Source of the DNA: Brachionus rotundiformis
Taxonomy: Eukaryota > Rotifera > Eurotatoria > Ploima > Brachionidae
Assembly (NCBI GenBank): GCA_016802295.1
Contig: JAESIW010000118.1
Location: 1,778,453 to 1,842,452 of the forward strand
Length of the DNA: 64,000 nucleotides
Direction of reading: 5' to 3'
Positions 1 to 12,090 of the stretch are shown here, in pieces (position 1 is the stretch's first letter; the number at the start of each line of letters is the position of its first letter). The position numbers and the translations under genes are program-made. Below the pieces are notes generated by a model, which was not told the origin of the DNA, did no database searches, and worked only from the letters and a program-made list of their open reading frames with translations.

Positions 1-175
1 GAGTTTTATAAATTTAAAGTACGATTTTATCAATGAGTTGAAAAAAATTCTTTTAAAATTATTTAATTTTTAAAATTTTAAAAAATGTAAAGCGTGTTAC
101 ATTAAAATTGTTAAAGATAAACTCTTTGAATTGAAATTATATTTTTAATTGATCATAAACTTCAGGATGCCATTA

Positions 176-430
176 ATATTTATTATTAAAAAATTAAATA
201 AAAATATCTTTAAATTAGACACTTTATATTGAAAAGATAAATAAATTTAATCAAAAAGGACCAAAAACTAAACTATTCAAATATCAGTTAAAATTATTTT
301 TTGGTTTTTTTCTTCATTCACCAGCTTGGCCAGTATCCTAATAATCGAAAATATTTAAAAAAAATTAATTTTAGACAAAAATTAAGCTATCTATCCAAAA
401 AGGATTGGCTTTAGTTTATAATATTTTATT
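176..430. repeat. Dispersed ~255-bp repeat, copy 1
   Basis: This segment, in the intron just before the first myosin exon, matches 3405-3657 in direct orientation at about 90% by eye. Shared blocks include ttcattcaccagcttggc and ccaaaaaggattggctttag. It contains no ORF. It is most likely one copy of a short non-autonomous element or an intronic duplication. Confidence 0.8.
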
Positions 431-458
431 TTTTTTTAATTCTAAAATCTTAAATTAG

Positions 459-3400
459 ATCCAAGACTCGGCAATTAGATGCGTGCAAAAAAACATACGA
501 ATATGGTTCGCTTTGAAAAAATGGAAATGGTGGCGCTTGTACACAAACCTAATGCCAATATTGAACGTGCAGAACAATGAACTTATCCTAAAGCAGATGC
601 AGAGCGAGCTAGGTGACCTAAGGCGCAAGGCCGATAGGCTAACTAGTGAAAAGCAAGAGTTGAAAATTTTCAATCAACAACTAGAAACTAAGGTGTTTTT
701 GAATAGACTTAAAATTAAAACTAATTAATTGAAATTAAATTTTATTTTGCTAATTTAGCTGATGAACCTTCAAAGTGAATATGCCGAGGAGAATGCGGCA
801 AACGCGGGCACAATCGATCTTCTCGAGGTCGAAACATCGGAACGCATTCGCCTAGAGAAAGAACTTAATGAATTGAGGGTATGATTATTATTAACACATT
901 CATTAACCTACTAGTCTCATTACTTACCGTTCTATTGTCAATTGTAAACAAAAATCTAGGCCAATATTGTTTTCTTAAGAGATTAGGTTTATGTTTAGGA
1001 AAGCCCAACTAAAAAAGAAAAGAAATTTTTTGAATTTAGTTGACCAATTCATTTTTTAAGCCTTTGTACAACGAGACTATCAAAAAACTGGAGCTCATAG
1101 AAACAGAAATGCTTGAGCTCAGGCTCTACAATACCAAGAAATCCATAGAACAAGAGCTTGAAAAGGACGACATTGACGGTCTGTCAGTGAATGGTTCATT
1201 TAGCGCCAAGTCCAATATTGGCGAGCAGATGGAGGCGCTGCGCCGTGAGAACGAGTCCCTCAGGCGGCAGTTGCAGCAGGAAAAAGAAGCCTTGGAGACG
1301 CGTAGCATCAGCGAGAGGGCCGCTCTCGAGGCCAAGCTCAGAGAAAAGGACACTGAAATAGTCGAATTGGAAAAGCAGACATCCATTCACAAGCGCAAGT
1401 ACCAGAAAATTTTCGACGAAATGCAGGACGTGGAACGCTTGTGCGAAGAGAACAAGATAAGAAGCCGCGAGTTGGAGAAAATACAGTCCAAGTTTGACGC
1501 GGAAATGAACGCGCTCAGAAGCCAGCTGGACGCTGAAAAAGAACTTAGGGAAAAGAGCGAAAGAGAACGCGAAACGACCAAGTTCGAGTTGTTCACAATT
1601 AAAAATGATCTAGAGACACAGAAGCTTGAGACCAATTATCAAATGGAAAAGTGTGATAGGCTTGAGCGCGATTTGAAGGACTATGAGTCGGCATCGGTCT
1701 CCAAAGGACTCGGTGCCGATCAATTTTTAAAGCTTAAATCGCAGCTACGCGATCTGGAAGCTAAAGTAAGGGACCAAGAAGAAGAGCTTGACGAGCAGAC
1801 ATTTTCTATTCAGCAACTGGAACAGACCAAGCTAAAGCTAGAAATGCAATTGGAAAAGGAGAAGCAAAAGTGGACGAGAGAATTGGCCGAGAAAGAGAGC
1901 GAAATGGACGACTTGAGGTTTAATACACAGAAAAAAATCAAGGCTATTGAGCTACAGTTGGAAGAAGAGAGCGAAATGTGCAACAATTTGCAGCGAGAGA
2001 AACGCGATTTGGAAAGAAAAATGAGAGAGACTGGTTTGGCTAATGGCAAAAAAGCTAATTTGTCTTTTGATTGTCAATCAAGTGAATCGATACAGGACTA
2101 TGTGATTAAGCTGAAAAGACAAATGCTTAAGTATAAAACATTGGCGTTTGATGCTCAAACTCAATTGGAAAAGTTTAAGGAAAACATTCCCAAGCAGTCT
2201 ATTTTGAAGGCTTTGAAAGCCCAGCTAGAAGATAGCGAATTTAGTAAAGCTAGTGCGCTCAAGAGCAAACAAATACTCCAAGTTGAAATAGACAATTTGC
2301 AACAGCAATTGGACGATGTCAATTCCCAAAGACACATGGTAATTAATTATGTCCAATTAAGACATTATTTTTAAGGGATAGATATTTTAGTAAAAGATTG
2401 CTTCCCTATTTAAAAGGTTTTTTGTTTTTACCACCGAAAAATATTGTGGTACAGGCCGAGTGTGTGAATGATAAGCTTAGTATTAGTTTAAACACTTTAT
2501 TGAACAATAAGTTTATATTCTTTTAATAACAACAACAATTCTTTTGACAATATTATAAAGTTATATTTATAATCTGTTAGTTGACTAAACTAAAATATTT
2601 TTATGTTGAGCAAGCCATGTTAAACCACAACCAAATACTATGGATATATTGATTGTGTATCTTTTTTTCTTTATTCGCTTCTTGTGCAGCACATGGTACT
2701 ACTTTTGATTTCCATTCACATAAATACTTTGCTCAAGTCAGCATTTTGTTTTCAGTAAATATTGAGTTCAGTAATATGACTATTGACCTTTCATCGTTAT
2801 AGTGGTGTCCATAGTTTTAAAGTATAAATTTCAGTTTAGTATAAGAAATATTGGTAAACTAAACAGATTCAGTTTATCTTGCCAAATTTTCGTAGTGTAT
2901 TTTTTCCAAGTTTTTAATTTTCTCTTACAAGTTGACTTACAAATGTAAAAAATTAACTAGAACATTAAACATTTTTTATTATTAATTAAATTGGAAAAAA
3001 AAATTCCAAAATATAAAAACAGAGATTAGATGACTTTACCATACAAAAATAACCAATGTTAACCATTATTTATTACTATTAACCCCTATTGTATTCAAAT
3101 AATAAATAAACATTTTTTCTTTTGGTGCAACTTATTAATAAGTTAATATTAAATCTAACATATCATGTCTAAATTTTTTTTTGATTATTTGAATAAAATT
3201 AAGACAAGATATAGCAACAATATGTGAAAGTGATGCTGGACTCTTATTAAAAAGTTTATCTTAATAAAATTTAAGATTATTATTTAATAGAATAGTGATA
3301 TTCTTATGAAAATTATAATTTATTTAAGTCCATTAGAAATTCTCACTGCTTAATTATTTAATTTTCCTTCCAAAATATGAACCTCTTATGGTTTTCAATT

Positions 3401-4978
3401 CTGTATATTTATTATTAAAAAATCGAATAAAAATATCTTTAAAATAGACACTATATATTGAAATGATAAATAAATTTAATCAAAAAGCACCAAAAACTAA
3501 ACTATCAAAATATCAATTAATTATTTTTAAGTATTTTTCTTCATTCACCAGCTTGGCAAGTATCTAAATAATCGAAAATATTTGAAAAAAATTAATTTTA
3601 GACAAAAATTAAACTATCTATCCAAAAAGGATTGGCTTTAGTTTATAATATTTTATTGGGTTATAATTCTGTATATGATGGTAGTATGATGAACTATAGG
3701 TAAACGAAACAAGTTAATATTTGTTTACCAATATCACTGTGTTGGTCGGACAGCAGTAGAAGTAATTTACTGCAGTTTAGTTCTCTAAACCAGCGCCAAA
3801 GTACTAAGCCGTTTATGACTTTTGCAATCTTTGTTTTAGTACTAACATCTCATTACCATTAAGGCTGATACTGTTCCCTAGGTCAATTTATTCCATGATT
3901 CAGCAACTCTGTTCATCAAAAACTAGTAAATAAAATAAGATTTGAGTTTAAATAAAAACTGGGGCTTAAATAATATTTTATTAAAAAAATCTATTAATTT
4001 TATAATTAAATGAATAAAAGTTAATTTTAAATATGTGAGGCTTGTGGATAGTTAAAAGTGGATCGTTATTTAATAATTTTATTATATATCTTTAAATAAA
4101 ATAAAGCGACTATTTATTTATATAAAGCGACTAAAATCTATTAATTTTATAATTAGGAATAAAAGTTAATTTAAAATATTTAGCTCGAAGAACAAAACAT
4201 GCATTTGAACAGAGAGATAAACAATTTGAAAAGTGAGCTGGAGGAACAAGAACGTGATGCGGATGAAGTGCTTAAAAAATACCAGATGCACATCCACAAC
4301 TATTCACTAGACTCTAATCGATTTAGTGACTTGAACAACCAAATAGACATACTGAGCGTAGAGAATCGAATGCTAAAGGAGAAAATACGCGAAATGGAAG
4401 AAAAGTGCTCTGTGTACGAGTCGAGCTGGGTCGATCGAGCTCAACTGAACAAAATCGAGAATAAGCTGCGCGATGTCGAGAACAAGCTCGAGTTCGAGAA
4501 CACGCACAGGAGCAGAGTGCAGAATCAATTAGACCGTGTGAAGCAACAGTATGAAAATTCTCAAAACGAGATAGAGCTTATTCTGAGCCGGGAGAAAAAA
4601 TGCGAGGAAAACTTGCGCAAAGTGCAGCGACATAACAAAGATATGCTCGAGGAGTTTGCCGATTTGAAAAAGAAGCTCATCGACTATGAAGAGACCAAGA
4701 AGCGAATCGAGCAGCAGAATGAAATTCTTGAACGAGAGCTCGATTCGTGCAAAAGTGAGATCAAAATAAGCCAAACACGACTGGAAGCATTTCAGAATGC
4801 GTTCAATGCAATGAACGAGAGCGAGGAAGAAGAAGATGACGATGAACAGAACGATGATGATGAGTCGGAATCGACCGACGAGTATAGTGAAATAATTGAC
4901 AGTGACAGAGGTTCAGGGTCAAAGTTCTTGAATGCTAGTGTGAGCAAGATGTCCGTAAAGAGCGGCGATCTAAATTGA
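459..4978 (+). CDS. MYO18A: Myosin XVIII tail (3' part of gene)
   Basis: Unconventional myosin XVIII is an actin- and Golgi/adhesion-associated motor-like protein with a long coiled-coil tail. Exons read here are 459-692, 759-878, 1040-2338 and 4184-4978, all joining in phase 0, for about 815 residues. The first exon carries the IQ/neck junction (IQDSAIRCVQKNIRIWFALK, then WKWWRLYT). The long exon holds the family signature LRDLEAKVRDQEEELDEQ at about residue 350. The last exon continues the heptad coiled coil and ends in an acidic tail (SEEEEDDDEQNDDDESES), as in vertebrate MYO18. The motor head must lie upstream of the window. The 1.85-kb intron 2339-4183 contrasts with the 66- and 161-bp introns before it and carries inserted repeats. 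The family assignment is strong; 18A versus 18B cannot be told. Confidence 0.9.
3397..3676. mobile_element. Dispersed ~255-bp repeat, copy 2, with flanking direct repeat
   Basis: Second copy of the 176-430 repeat (body 3405-3657), within the large myosin intron. It is bounded by the 12-bp direct repeat aattctgtatat at 3397-3408 and 3665-3676, which looks like a target-site duplication. Copy 1 does not have this flank. There are no coding capacity and no obvious terminal inverted repeats, so the class is unknown; a SINE-like or other non-autonomous insertion fits best. Confidence 0.6.
3987..4180. repeat. Local direct duplication (~48 bp) ending at the splice acceptor
   Basis: The blocks 3987-4034 and 4134-4180 repeat the same ~48-bp AT-rich sequence (ctattaattttataatta, then aataaaagttaatttt). 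The second copy runs directly into the ttag acceptor of the last myosin exon at 4183. A shorter repeat, ataaagcgact, lies between them (4101 and 4122). Confidence 0.65.
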
Positions 4979-5411
4979 GATAGTAAACCAACCGGTCTTT
5001 ATGTTTTAAAAATTCTAAGTTGAATTGAAAATATTGGCGCCTATTTTTTTAAATCGATTTTTAAACAATTTATAACTCAAGCGTATATGCATATACATAT
5101 TTTTTTTATTTATAAGAGTTAAATAATAAACAATTTTTTTTTAGAAATAACACGATAATTAATTTTTGGATTATTATTTTCCTGAATTTAAAGTCTAATT
5201 TGATTTTTTTCTCAATAAAATTTTTTTATAAATTTTTTTCTACATCAAAATATTTAGAATAATTTGATAATTTTAAAAATGCATCAAAGAATTAAAGAAA
5301 ATTCAGATGAGAGTGATTCCTGAGTTTCAAAATTTAGTATATAGAGATTAATCAAGCTGGAATTGACAGACTTACAAACAAGAAGGAACCGAAGTGACTT
5401 GATACTATGTC

Positions 5412-6028
5412 ATTTTATTTAACCTAGGTATTTCAGAAAATATTGAATAGAAAAAATATTTTTCCTATTTTGATAAATTAAAATATACTAAAATAAAATA
5501 TATTTATAAACTCATCTTGTCGAAATTAGCTTTAGAAGGTAAATTATTGAAAAAAAGCTTTTATAGATATATATTTGTTTCAATTAGATTAAATTAGCTG
5601 TCAAAGAAATAAAAAAGTTAATAAGTTAATCATATTTGACATTATTTAATTTAATTGTACTAACAAAAAATATTTGACCCTAACATCAGTATTTTTGTTC
5701 AGGAAAATATTATTTTTGTTTTTTAAAAATATTATACGCGTTATAAAATACCGCAGCATAGTGCAGCATACTTTATTGCATCTTTTTTACCTAAATTTTT
5801 GTGACGTAGATACAAGATAAAAATTAAAGTATCAATAACACTCGAATCGATTTTGTTTACGTAAAAAAAGAAAATACATTTTTGGTAGAAAAGACGCAAC
5901 AAAATATGCTGCACTATGTTGAAGTATTTTTTTGAATATATTTTATTTTAGTAAACTTTAATTTATCAAAATAGGAATAATTTTTTTCTTTTTGTTTTTG
6001 AAATTCACAATACCTAGCAAAGTAAAAT
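5412..6028. mobile_element. Nested foldback / MITE-like element
   Basis: Two pairs of inverted repeats share one centre. The outer arms 5412-5511 and 5934-6028 are complementary over about 95 bp (shared core cctattttgataaatta and its complement). The inner arms 5746-5791 and 5884-5929 are complementary over 46 bp (core agcatagtgcagcata). The unpaired centre (about 5792-5883) has no ORF. This is typical of a foldback or MITE element; no transposase is present. Confidence 0.75.
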
Positions 6029-6053
6029 TTTTGATTAAATTTCAAGCGTTCAA

Positions 6054-6209
6054 TCTTGCTCAAACATTTTCAGATGCGCAATTAAATTTCATCGCAGATT
6101 TTTTATTCTTTTAACATTTCAAAGATTTATTTTTAAACTTTTGAAAAATGATTTCAATTTCTAAAATGCAATGAAATTTAATTGCGCATCTAAAAATGTT
6201 TGACCAAGA
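6054..6209. mobile_element. Short inverted-repeat (MITE-like) element
   Basis: The arms 6054-6096 and 6167-6209 are inverted copies of 43 bp with about four mismatches (core agatgcgcaattaaatttca). They enclose a 70-bp AT-rich centre. The arms differ in sequence from the neighbouring 5412-6028 element, so this looks like a separate insertion about 25 bp away. Confidence 0.75.
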
Positions 6210-6266
6210 TTTACGTAAGAATATCAAGAGCGCTTGATAATACAATACCTTGATCTATAAAAGATA

Positions 6267-6488
6267 TTGTTAAGGAAAGAGACTCAATCATCAAATATAG
6301 CACCAAAAGGCATTGATTCAGATGATGATGATGCAAGTAATCCAATTGAAGAAAATGTATCCAAAAGACCGAGAATTGTTTCAAACATACAAGCTGAAGA
6401 AAAGTTGTGTGATAAATGTGGTGCAAAAATGAAAGAAGATATTGGGCTTGCTCAAAAAAATGTAGAAAAATTTAAATTTTTGTGGTAA
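6267..6488 (+). pseudogene. Unidentified open fragment next to foldback elements
   Basis: A 73-codon open stretch begins with a run of aspartates and a KRPR basic patch, then has a CDKC motif near residue 48. Composition is more protein-like than the surroundings, but there is no initiation context and no continuation, and I recognise no family. It may be a relic of a transposon or gene exon. It could equally be chance. Confidence 0.2.
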
Positions 6489-9400
6489 AATTGAATAAAA
6501 AATTTTTTTTTTAATAAATTTGGTGTATTACTATTAAATTAGATAATAATATGAAAAAAAAATAGTGTCATTTTATATTTTTATTTTGTTTTTGGTTTTA
6601 TTCTAATCAATTTGGGGTATATTATTGAAAATTTGGTGTATTAGAATTAATAAAGTCATATTTGATTTTCTCTGGGATTCGAAAAAAATTCAAAAACTAA
6701 TTTAGATGTTCCAATCTACTGTATAACTTTTCAAAATACTTAACTTTTCAAAATAATAAGCAATTTCCTTAGTTTCAAAATGATAAAAATTTAACCAGGA
6801 ATTAAATTAAACTAAAATGTGTGTTTATTTTTTAATGAAATTTTTTTGATCGATTTTACTCGTAAGGTACCAATCTGAGCCTGATTTTTTTATCTAATGT
6901 TTGCTAATACCTAACATGACTCCCAAGCCAAAAATAATTTTTTAATAATATTTTTATAAAAGCTTTTAATTTCTATTATGTCACTTCTTTTTTTTTTAAT
7001 ATTACCACTAGATTCAATTGAAAAAGAATTGTGTAACAACTTTAAAAAGAAAATAAACTAGCTAAAAAAGATTTATTTAAAATAAAAGATGGTTAGGGTC
7101 GGAATTTTTTTAAATTAAGTTCATTTTGAAGCAAAGACGATTATCTGATTTATTTAAATTGATTAAAAGGCTATTGACGTTATTGAAATAATATCTAAAT
7201 ATACTGATAAGTTTTGAAATAGATTATTAAAATAATTTTTATTGAAATTTTCCATCATTGATAACAATGTATAAAAAATATGACTTTTTTAATTTTTATG
7301 ATAAAATTCCAAAAAAATGTCTCAAATTTTTAATATAAGTCAAGTGTTTGGATCTTAAATATATTTCTTTTAAACAATTCAAACAAACTAGAATTTTAAT
7401 TTGAATCCTTGCTAAATATAAAAAATAATATTAAATCGTAATTCTTTTATTTAATAATTTTCTTTTTAATATTAGTTTTATTAGATTTTTGTATAAAAAA
7501 TATAGTCCTTATAAATGCTGAGTAAAATAATAAAAATAGTTAAAATCTAACAGTTCTTTGGTTCAATGATAAAATAAACTCATTAAAAAAACTCAAAAAA
7601 AGTTTCTACCTGGTAATTAAACAACTAAAAATATATTAAAAAAATCAATTTTTTTAGCTCTCTGATTTTAAAAGTATTAAAATAATATTTGAGGAAATTT
7701 CACTAAAATAACGTTTTTACAAAATTAGTGAATTAGTAAGAAGACAGCTTTGAAAAAAATTAATTATTTATATCAATAATGACGTTAAATTATCAAAAAT
7801 ACATTTTATTCAGAGCACAATCTAAATTTATTTATAAACAATGTCTAGTTGTAATTAAAAGTTCTATATTTTGACAATTTTTAAAATTTTAAATAATTTA
7901 TTTACTTAAATTTTGTGAAAGCAAATTTAAAATGTATGATTAAAAACATACTAAAAATTTGCCGTCTGAAATGGAATTTTTCCATTATTTATCTTTTTAA
8001 AGTTAAATATTTTATACATAAGAAATTTTTTTTCTTATTCGAAATTGTTTAATCGCCACCACATTTTAATTATTTTTGTTTGAATTAAATTAGAAATTAA
8101 ACGTTTTATACTTTAGAAAAGTCTTTAGTTATTTGTTTAAAAAAGTATTTTAATGAGGGTCTTCCCAAAGGATTTCTGTTTTCATATGTTAAAATTTACC
8201 TAATGCTGGCAAAAGATATTATATAGATTTTTTTAAGCTAAGAAAAAAAGTAAAAATTTATTTTGGTAGAACATTTTAATAAAATTTTTATTTGATTAAA
8301 AAATTCATTGTCAACAATAGAGAACAATTTATAATTAGAGATAAAGTATTAAGATTTGAACTAAATGAGTTTAATTAACTTTTAGTGATGTAATAATTTT
8401 AACATTTGAACATTAAACATTATTTAGTTGTTTTTCTTTCATGATAGAAAAAATATAAACAATTAATTAAATTAATTAAGATTTAATTTAGAAAAAAAAA
8501 GCTTTTAAATATTTTTTTTTCTAGGATCTATTAAATTTTCTTTTTAGCGCTAATTACTTGAAATTAGTTAACGTAATAGCTGTCAAGTGTCATTAGGCTT
8601 TCATCTTGTAGCAAAATAAACAAACTCTCTTTTTTTTTTTCAAGAATCGATAACGAGCTTTTTGATTGATTTAAGTTTGTTTAAGAAATTTGAATTTCTT
8701 AAATAAATAGTTTATAAATTTTTAGGCAAATTTATTTCTAATAATTTAACTTTATATTCTTAATGAATAAATAATTTTTATGCTAGTTCACTCGGAATTC
8801 GAGAGTCTCGAGGCTGCCTTGTCATATTTATTTTGCCTTCTGGGCTTAGCGTGGAAAAACTTGGTTTAAAAAGTCAATTTCTCTTGACTCTTTTTGACAA
8901 TATCTTGCGTAATTAGGTGCCAAATTATTAATGCATGCTTTATTTGATCTTTGTCATTTATTTTTAAATTTTCTTATGTAATTAGGGTATGCTGACTACC
9001 GGATAGATTAAAGTTAATATTTTTATATAAAAACTATTCTAATTATGTGACAAATGTAATTAGTTTTTCTCACTAATTTGAAATAAGATACTGAATAAAT
9101 TTTAATTTTTTACTAACGGGTTCATATAATATCCTGCGGATATTTTTTTTACAGATATGATATATTATTTGATAATTTATTTACTTGAATATATTGACAA
9201 AATTTATTTTAATTTTTACTTTTATTCTTTTCTAATCTGTGAATTGTTTTTTTTTCTAAAATTTTTCATATGATAAATTTAAATAATGATTATTTGTATT
9301 TTCAAAACTTTAGAAAATAAAAACTATGGTATCTTTAGAGTTAAACTTTGAGGCTTAATTTTTTTTTAAAATAAAAAAAATAATAAATGTTTAGCTAGTT

Positions 9401-9593
9401 TATTTTTTTTAAATTAAAATATTTCTTAAGAATAACATTTCCAAGCGATTTAACTCAAAAGTCTTCTTTTCCGATAATTTGGCAATAAAATTACCACCAA
9501 TTTCCATATTCAGGATAAATATTTGGCCAAAATATGAGTCCAAAACAAAATTGAAAATTTATTTATTTTTATAGATATGTTTTATTAACAGAT

Positions 9594-10466
9594 ATGTTTG
9601 AGACTATTAAGCCTTTGGAAAATAAACTACCAGAGAGACCGGCTTTTAGTCGGCCACCAAGCATGCGAAGAGCAATCGCTGTTAAAAAAGAGCCTGTCAC
9701 AACTCTAAATGCTTTAAATACAAAAAATTTTCTTCCAAATCTTTCTCCTCTTGGCAACTACCCTTTCATAAAGACCAAAAAAAAGACGCTTAAGCAAAAC
9801 TCTTTCGACCATCCGCTCAATTCTTTCCGTGACAGCAACTTTTTCAATCTACAAGACGACTGGTCCAAAGAAGGCTGCGAGGACATGTTCAATTCGGTAG
9901 AACAGTTTCTTGACCATCAGTTAAAAAGGGAAAAGTCATGCAAAAGGCGCTGTAATGAAATAATCAAGGTCCGCAACATGGAAAATACCCGGAAATTGAT
10001 CGAGAACACAATTAAAGATTTTGATGAAAAGATAAATCTAAATCTCCTTGTGAAAACAAGAGACACAGCTCCAAAAACAAGTTCGTCACCATCAATCTCG
10101 GACTCGACCAATTACCGAGCTCTCATTGCCGAGGAAATTCTTAGGGTCAACTCAAAGTGCTCGAGATGTAGAGAAAAAAATAGACGCCATGAAGAATCGC
10201 TGTTCGAATCGCCTCTGGAAACCCAAAAAGCCAAAATTTTAAAAAAGCAAACTTTACCAAATTTAGCGAATGGTATTAATCATGCACATTTTGCCAGTTT
10301 TCATTCACATCACAACCATAAGCCTAACTTAAACAACAGCAGATCACATAATAATTTCCAGAAAATGGCCACTCGTTCCATGACAATTAGACATGATTTT
10401 AATGACAAAAATATATTGGACTCGGTACAGAATAAAAAACAGCTTGTCAGCAAGCATTTGGTCTGA
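9594..10466 (+). CDS. Hypothetical basic protein, 290 aa
   Basis: Uninterrupted reading frame from ATG at 9594 to the stop at 10466. A good splice acceptor (ttattaacag) lies 3 bp before the ATG, so a 5' UTR exon or trans-spliced leader is possible. The protein is basic and Ser/Asn/Lys-rich. It has an N-terminal proline/arginine patch (PERPAFSRPPSMRR), a central charged helical stretch around residues 85-150, a CSRC pair near residue 185, and a His/Asn-rich C-terminal third. There is no signal peptide or membrane segment. I do not recognise the family. Codon use and GC are higher than the flanks, which supports real coding. Confidence 0.7.
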   Translation: MFETIKPLENKLPERPAFSRPPSMRRAIAVKKEPVTTLNALNTKNFLPNLSPLGNYPFIKTKKKTLKQNSFDHPLNSFRDSNFFNLQDDWSKEGCEDMFNSVEQFLDHQLKREKSCKRRCNEIIKVRNMENTRKLIENTIKDFDEKINLNLLVKTRDTAPKTSSSPSISDSTNYRALIAEEILRVNSKCSRCREKNRRHEESLFESPLETQKAKILKKQTLPNLANGINHAHFASFHSHHNHKPNLNNSRSHNNFQKMATRSMTIRHDFNDKNILDSVQNKKQLVSKHLV

Positions 10467-11398
10467 AATTTTATCTTGTTTTGTCAGTTCTTTATTAATT
10501 AAAGCGTTTTTATTTTATTTTTTTGAAGATAAAAATTATTTGTTCTCTAATACTGGTAAATAATAAAAAAATAATAAATATTAAATTTTTTAATAAAATA
10601 TTTTATAAATGAGACATTCGATATTAATTAATTTAATATAAAAAAAAATCACTCAAATCAAAATATAAAGCTATCATATTTTAGTATTATAAATATTGAT
10701 TTTAGATTTTAAAGGTTAAAAAATTCAAAAAATGTTCACCCATGGATTAGTTTAATTATTTGTCTAAAAAATCCGATTTATATTTAATTTATTTATGGGC
10801 CATAAAAGGCCAAAATTTGCAAATCAAAGCTTCGGACATGTCCGATACCTCTCTTATTTAATAAGTTCAAGTTACCTTTGAGATTATTCTTGAATTTATA
10901 TCAAAATATAAAAATATCTATTCTATAAAGATGTTTTTTTTTCTACTTAACTATGACACAAATATGTTGCGGGGTCCACCACTTTTCCAAAATGCAAATA
11001 AGATAAATTTAATTAGCCAAAATAATCAGTTTAAAATAAGAGAATATTTAAGCTTAAATAAAAGTAAAATGGTGAACAAAAAATTATTGACCTCTTGGAT
11101 CTATTTTTCTTAATTTACATAAAAAATAGTTTTCAAACAATTTAATATTTTTAAACATTTATTAAGCAAACAGGATAGAATGTCCAAATATTTGTTTATT
11201 TGCAATTATAAATTTTTTTTATAACGACTGTCCGCTAATTCAATAGTTTTATAAATAGTATATTTTCGTACTATGTCCGATATTGATTGGAAATAAAAGT
11301 TTATCTTTGAATTTAAACTTAATCCTAGTCTCACTCATAGAATAAATTATAAAAAGATATTCTCTTTTTTTTTGGTATATTTTGTCTTGTAATCCAAA
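10467..11398. other. Intergenic, AT-rich
   Basis: Contains likely polyadenylation signals (aataaa-type runs near 10556) for the upstream gene and no supported gene. A 60-codon ORF at 10931-11113 is low-complexity and not credible. Confidence 0.6.
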
Positions 11399-11784
11399 AT
11401 GCCTAAAATCTTAATAAAGATAGCTTTGATATGCTTTCTGAGCAAGCATACAAACGCCGACTGGAGAGATGGTAACATTTGATGACTTAACTTAATATAT
11501 AATCTATATTTAAATATTCAGTATTACCAAAAAACGACTTGACCATTAATTGGAATGGTAAAGAATTTAATCAACCTTTCATAAATCCACACCACTGGTC
11601 ATTCGGTTGGTGGCCTACATATCTGAACCAAGTATACGGCAATATTATTGATGTCAAAAGTGAACATGCGTGCCGCTTAAATTCAAACCCGTGTAGAAGT
11701 CATTCTGAGTGTTGTAGCAAGTTTTGTAGATGCACCAAGTGGAGTTCTTTTGGACAAGACTTATGTAACAGAAAATGTTTATAA
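11399..11784 (+). CDS. Small secreted cysteine-rich (knottin-like) protein
   Basis: Two exons, 11399-11471 and 11522-11784, are joined across a 50-bp intron in phase 1, giving 111 residues. The N-terminus is a clear signal peptide (MPKILIKIALICFLSKHTNA). A Trp/Asn-rich linker follows, then a C-terminal cysteine cluster with the spacing C-x6-C-x5-CC-x3-C-x1-C, then two more Cys. The first five of these match the inhibitor-cystine-knot spacing found in many secreted peptides, including protease inhibitors, antimicrobial peptides and venom-type peptides. No activity can be assigned. The start is fixed by the signal peptide and the splice frame. It is not a close match to any named family that I know. 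Confidence 0.7.
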
Positions 11785-12090
11785 ATAAAAATTAATTCAA
11801 TTAGAAAAAAATTATTATATGTACATAGCTAATTTTTTTTATATTTGGTCGAAAATAATTTATTTTATCTATTTAAATGGAAAAATAGATTATTGTTATT
11901 ATGTATTTTGTTAAATAAATTTAATTTAACCTAAAAGAGTAATTTTGTTAATTTTGATTTATGAAGATTCTTTATAATTCTTCATTTTTTAATTAACTCT
12001 CTTAAAAATTGAATTTATAATTAATAAATTTTTTTAAAAATAAATGTTTGAATTTATTAATATAAATTTATGTGACAGTTGTAATTTTAG

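Larger units (their letters stand above)
4979..9593. other. Intergenic, AT-rich, with inverted-repeat elements
   Basis: No convincing gene lies between the myosin stop and the next coding exon. The stretch holds foldback elements at 5412-6028 and 6054-6209. An open reading fragment at 6267-6488 (acidic DSDDDD run, KRPR, CDKC) shows no family I recognise. The rest is poly-A/T-rich unique DNA. A somewhat more complex block at about 8780-9000 could be regulatory, but nothing specific is visible. Confidence 0.6.

Noticed and set aside
2848..3734. 12-bp inverted match (atattggtaaac) bracketing 870 bp of the myosin intron
   Set aside because: Short, AT-rich and imperfect beyond 12 bp; not enough to call a transposon.
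10931..11113. 60-codon plus-strand ORF
   Set aside because: Low-complexity Asn/Lys/Leu composition typical of AT-rich noncoding DNA; no family, no splice continuation.
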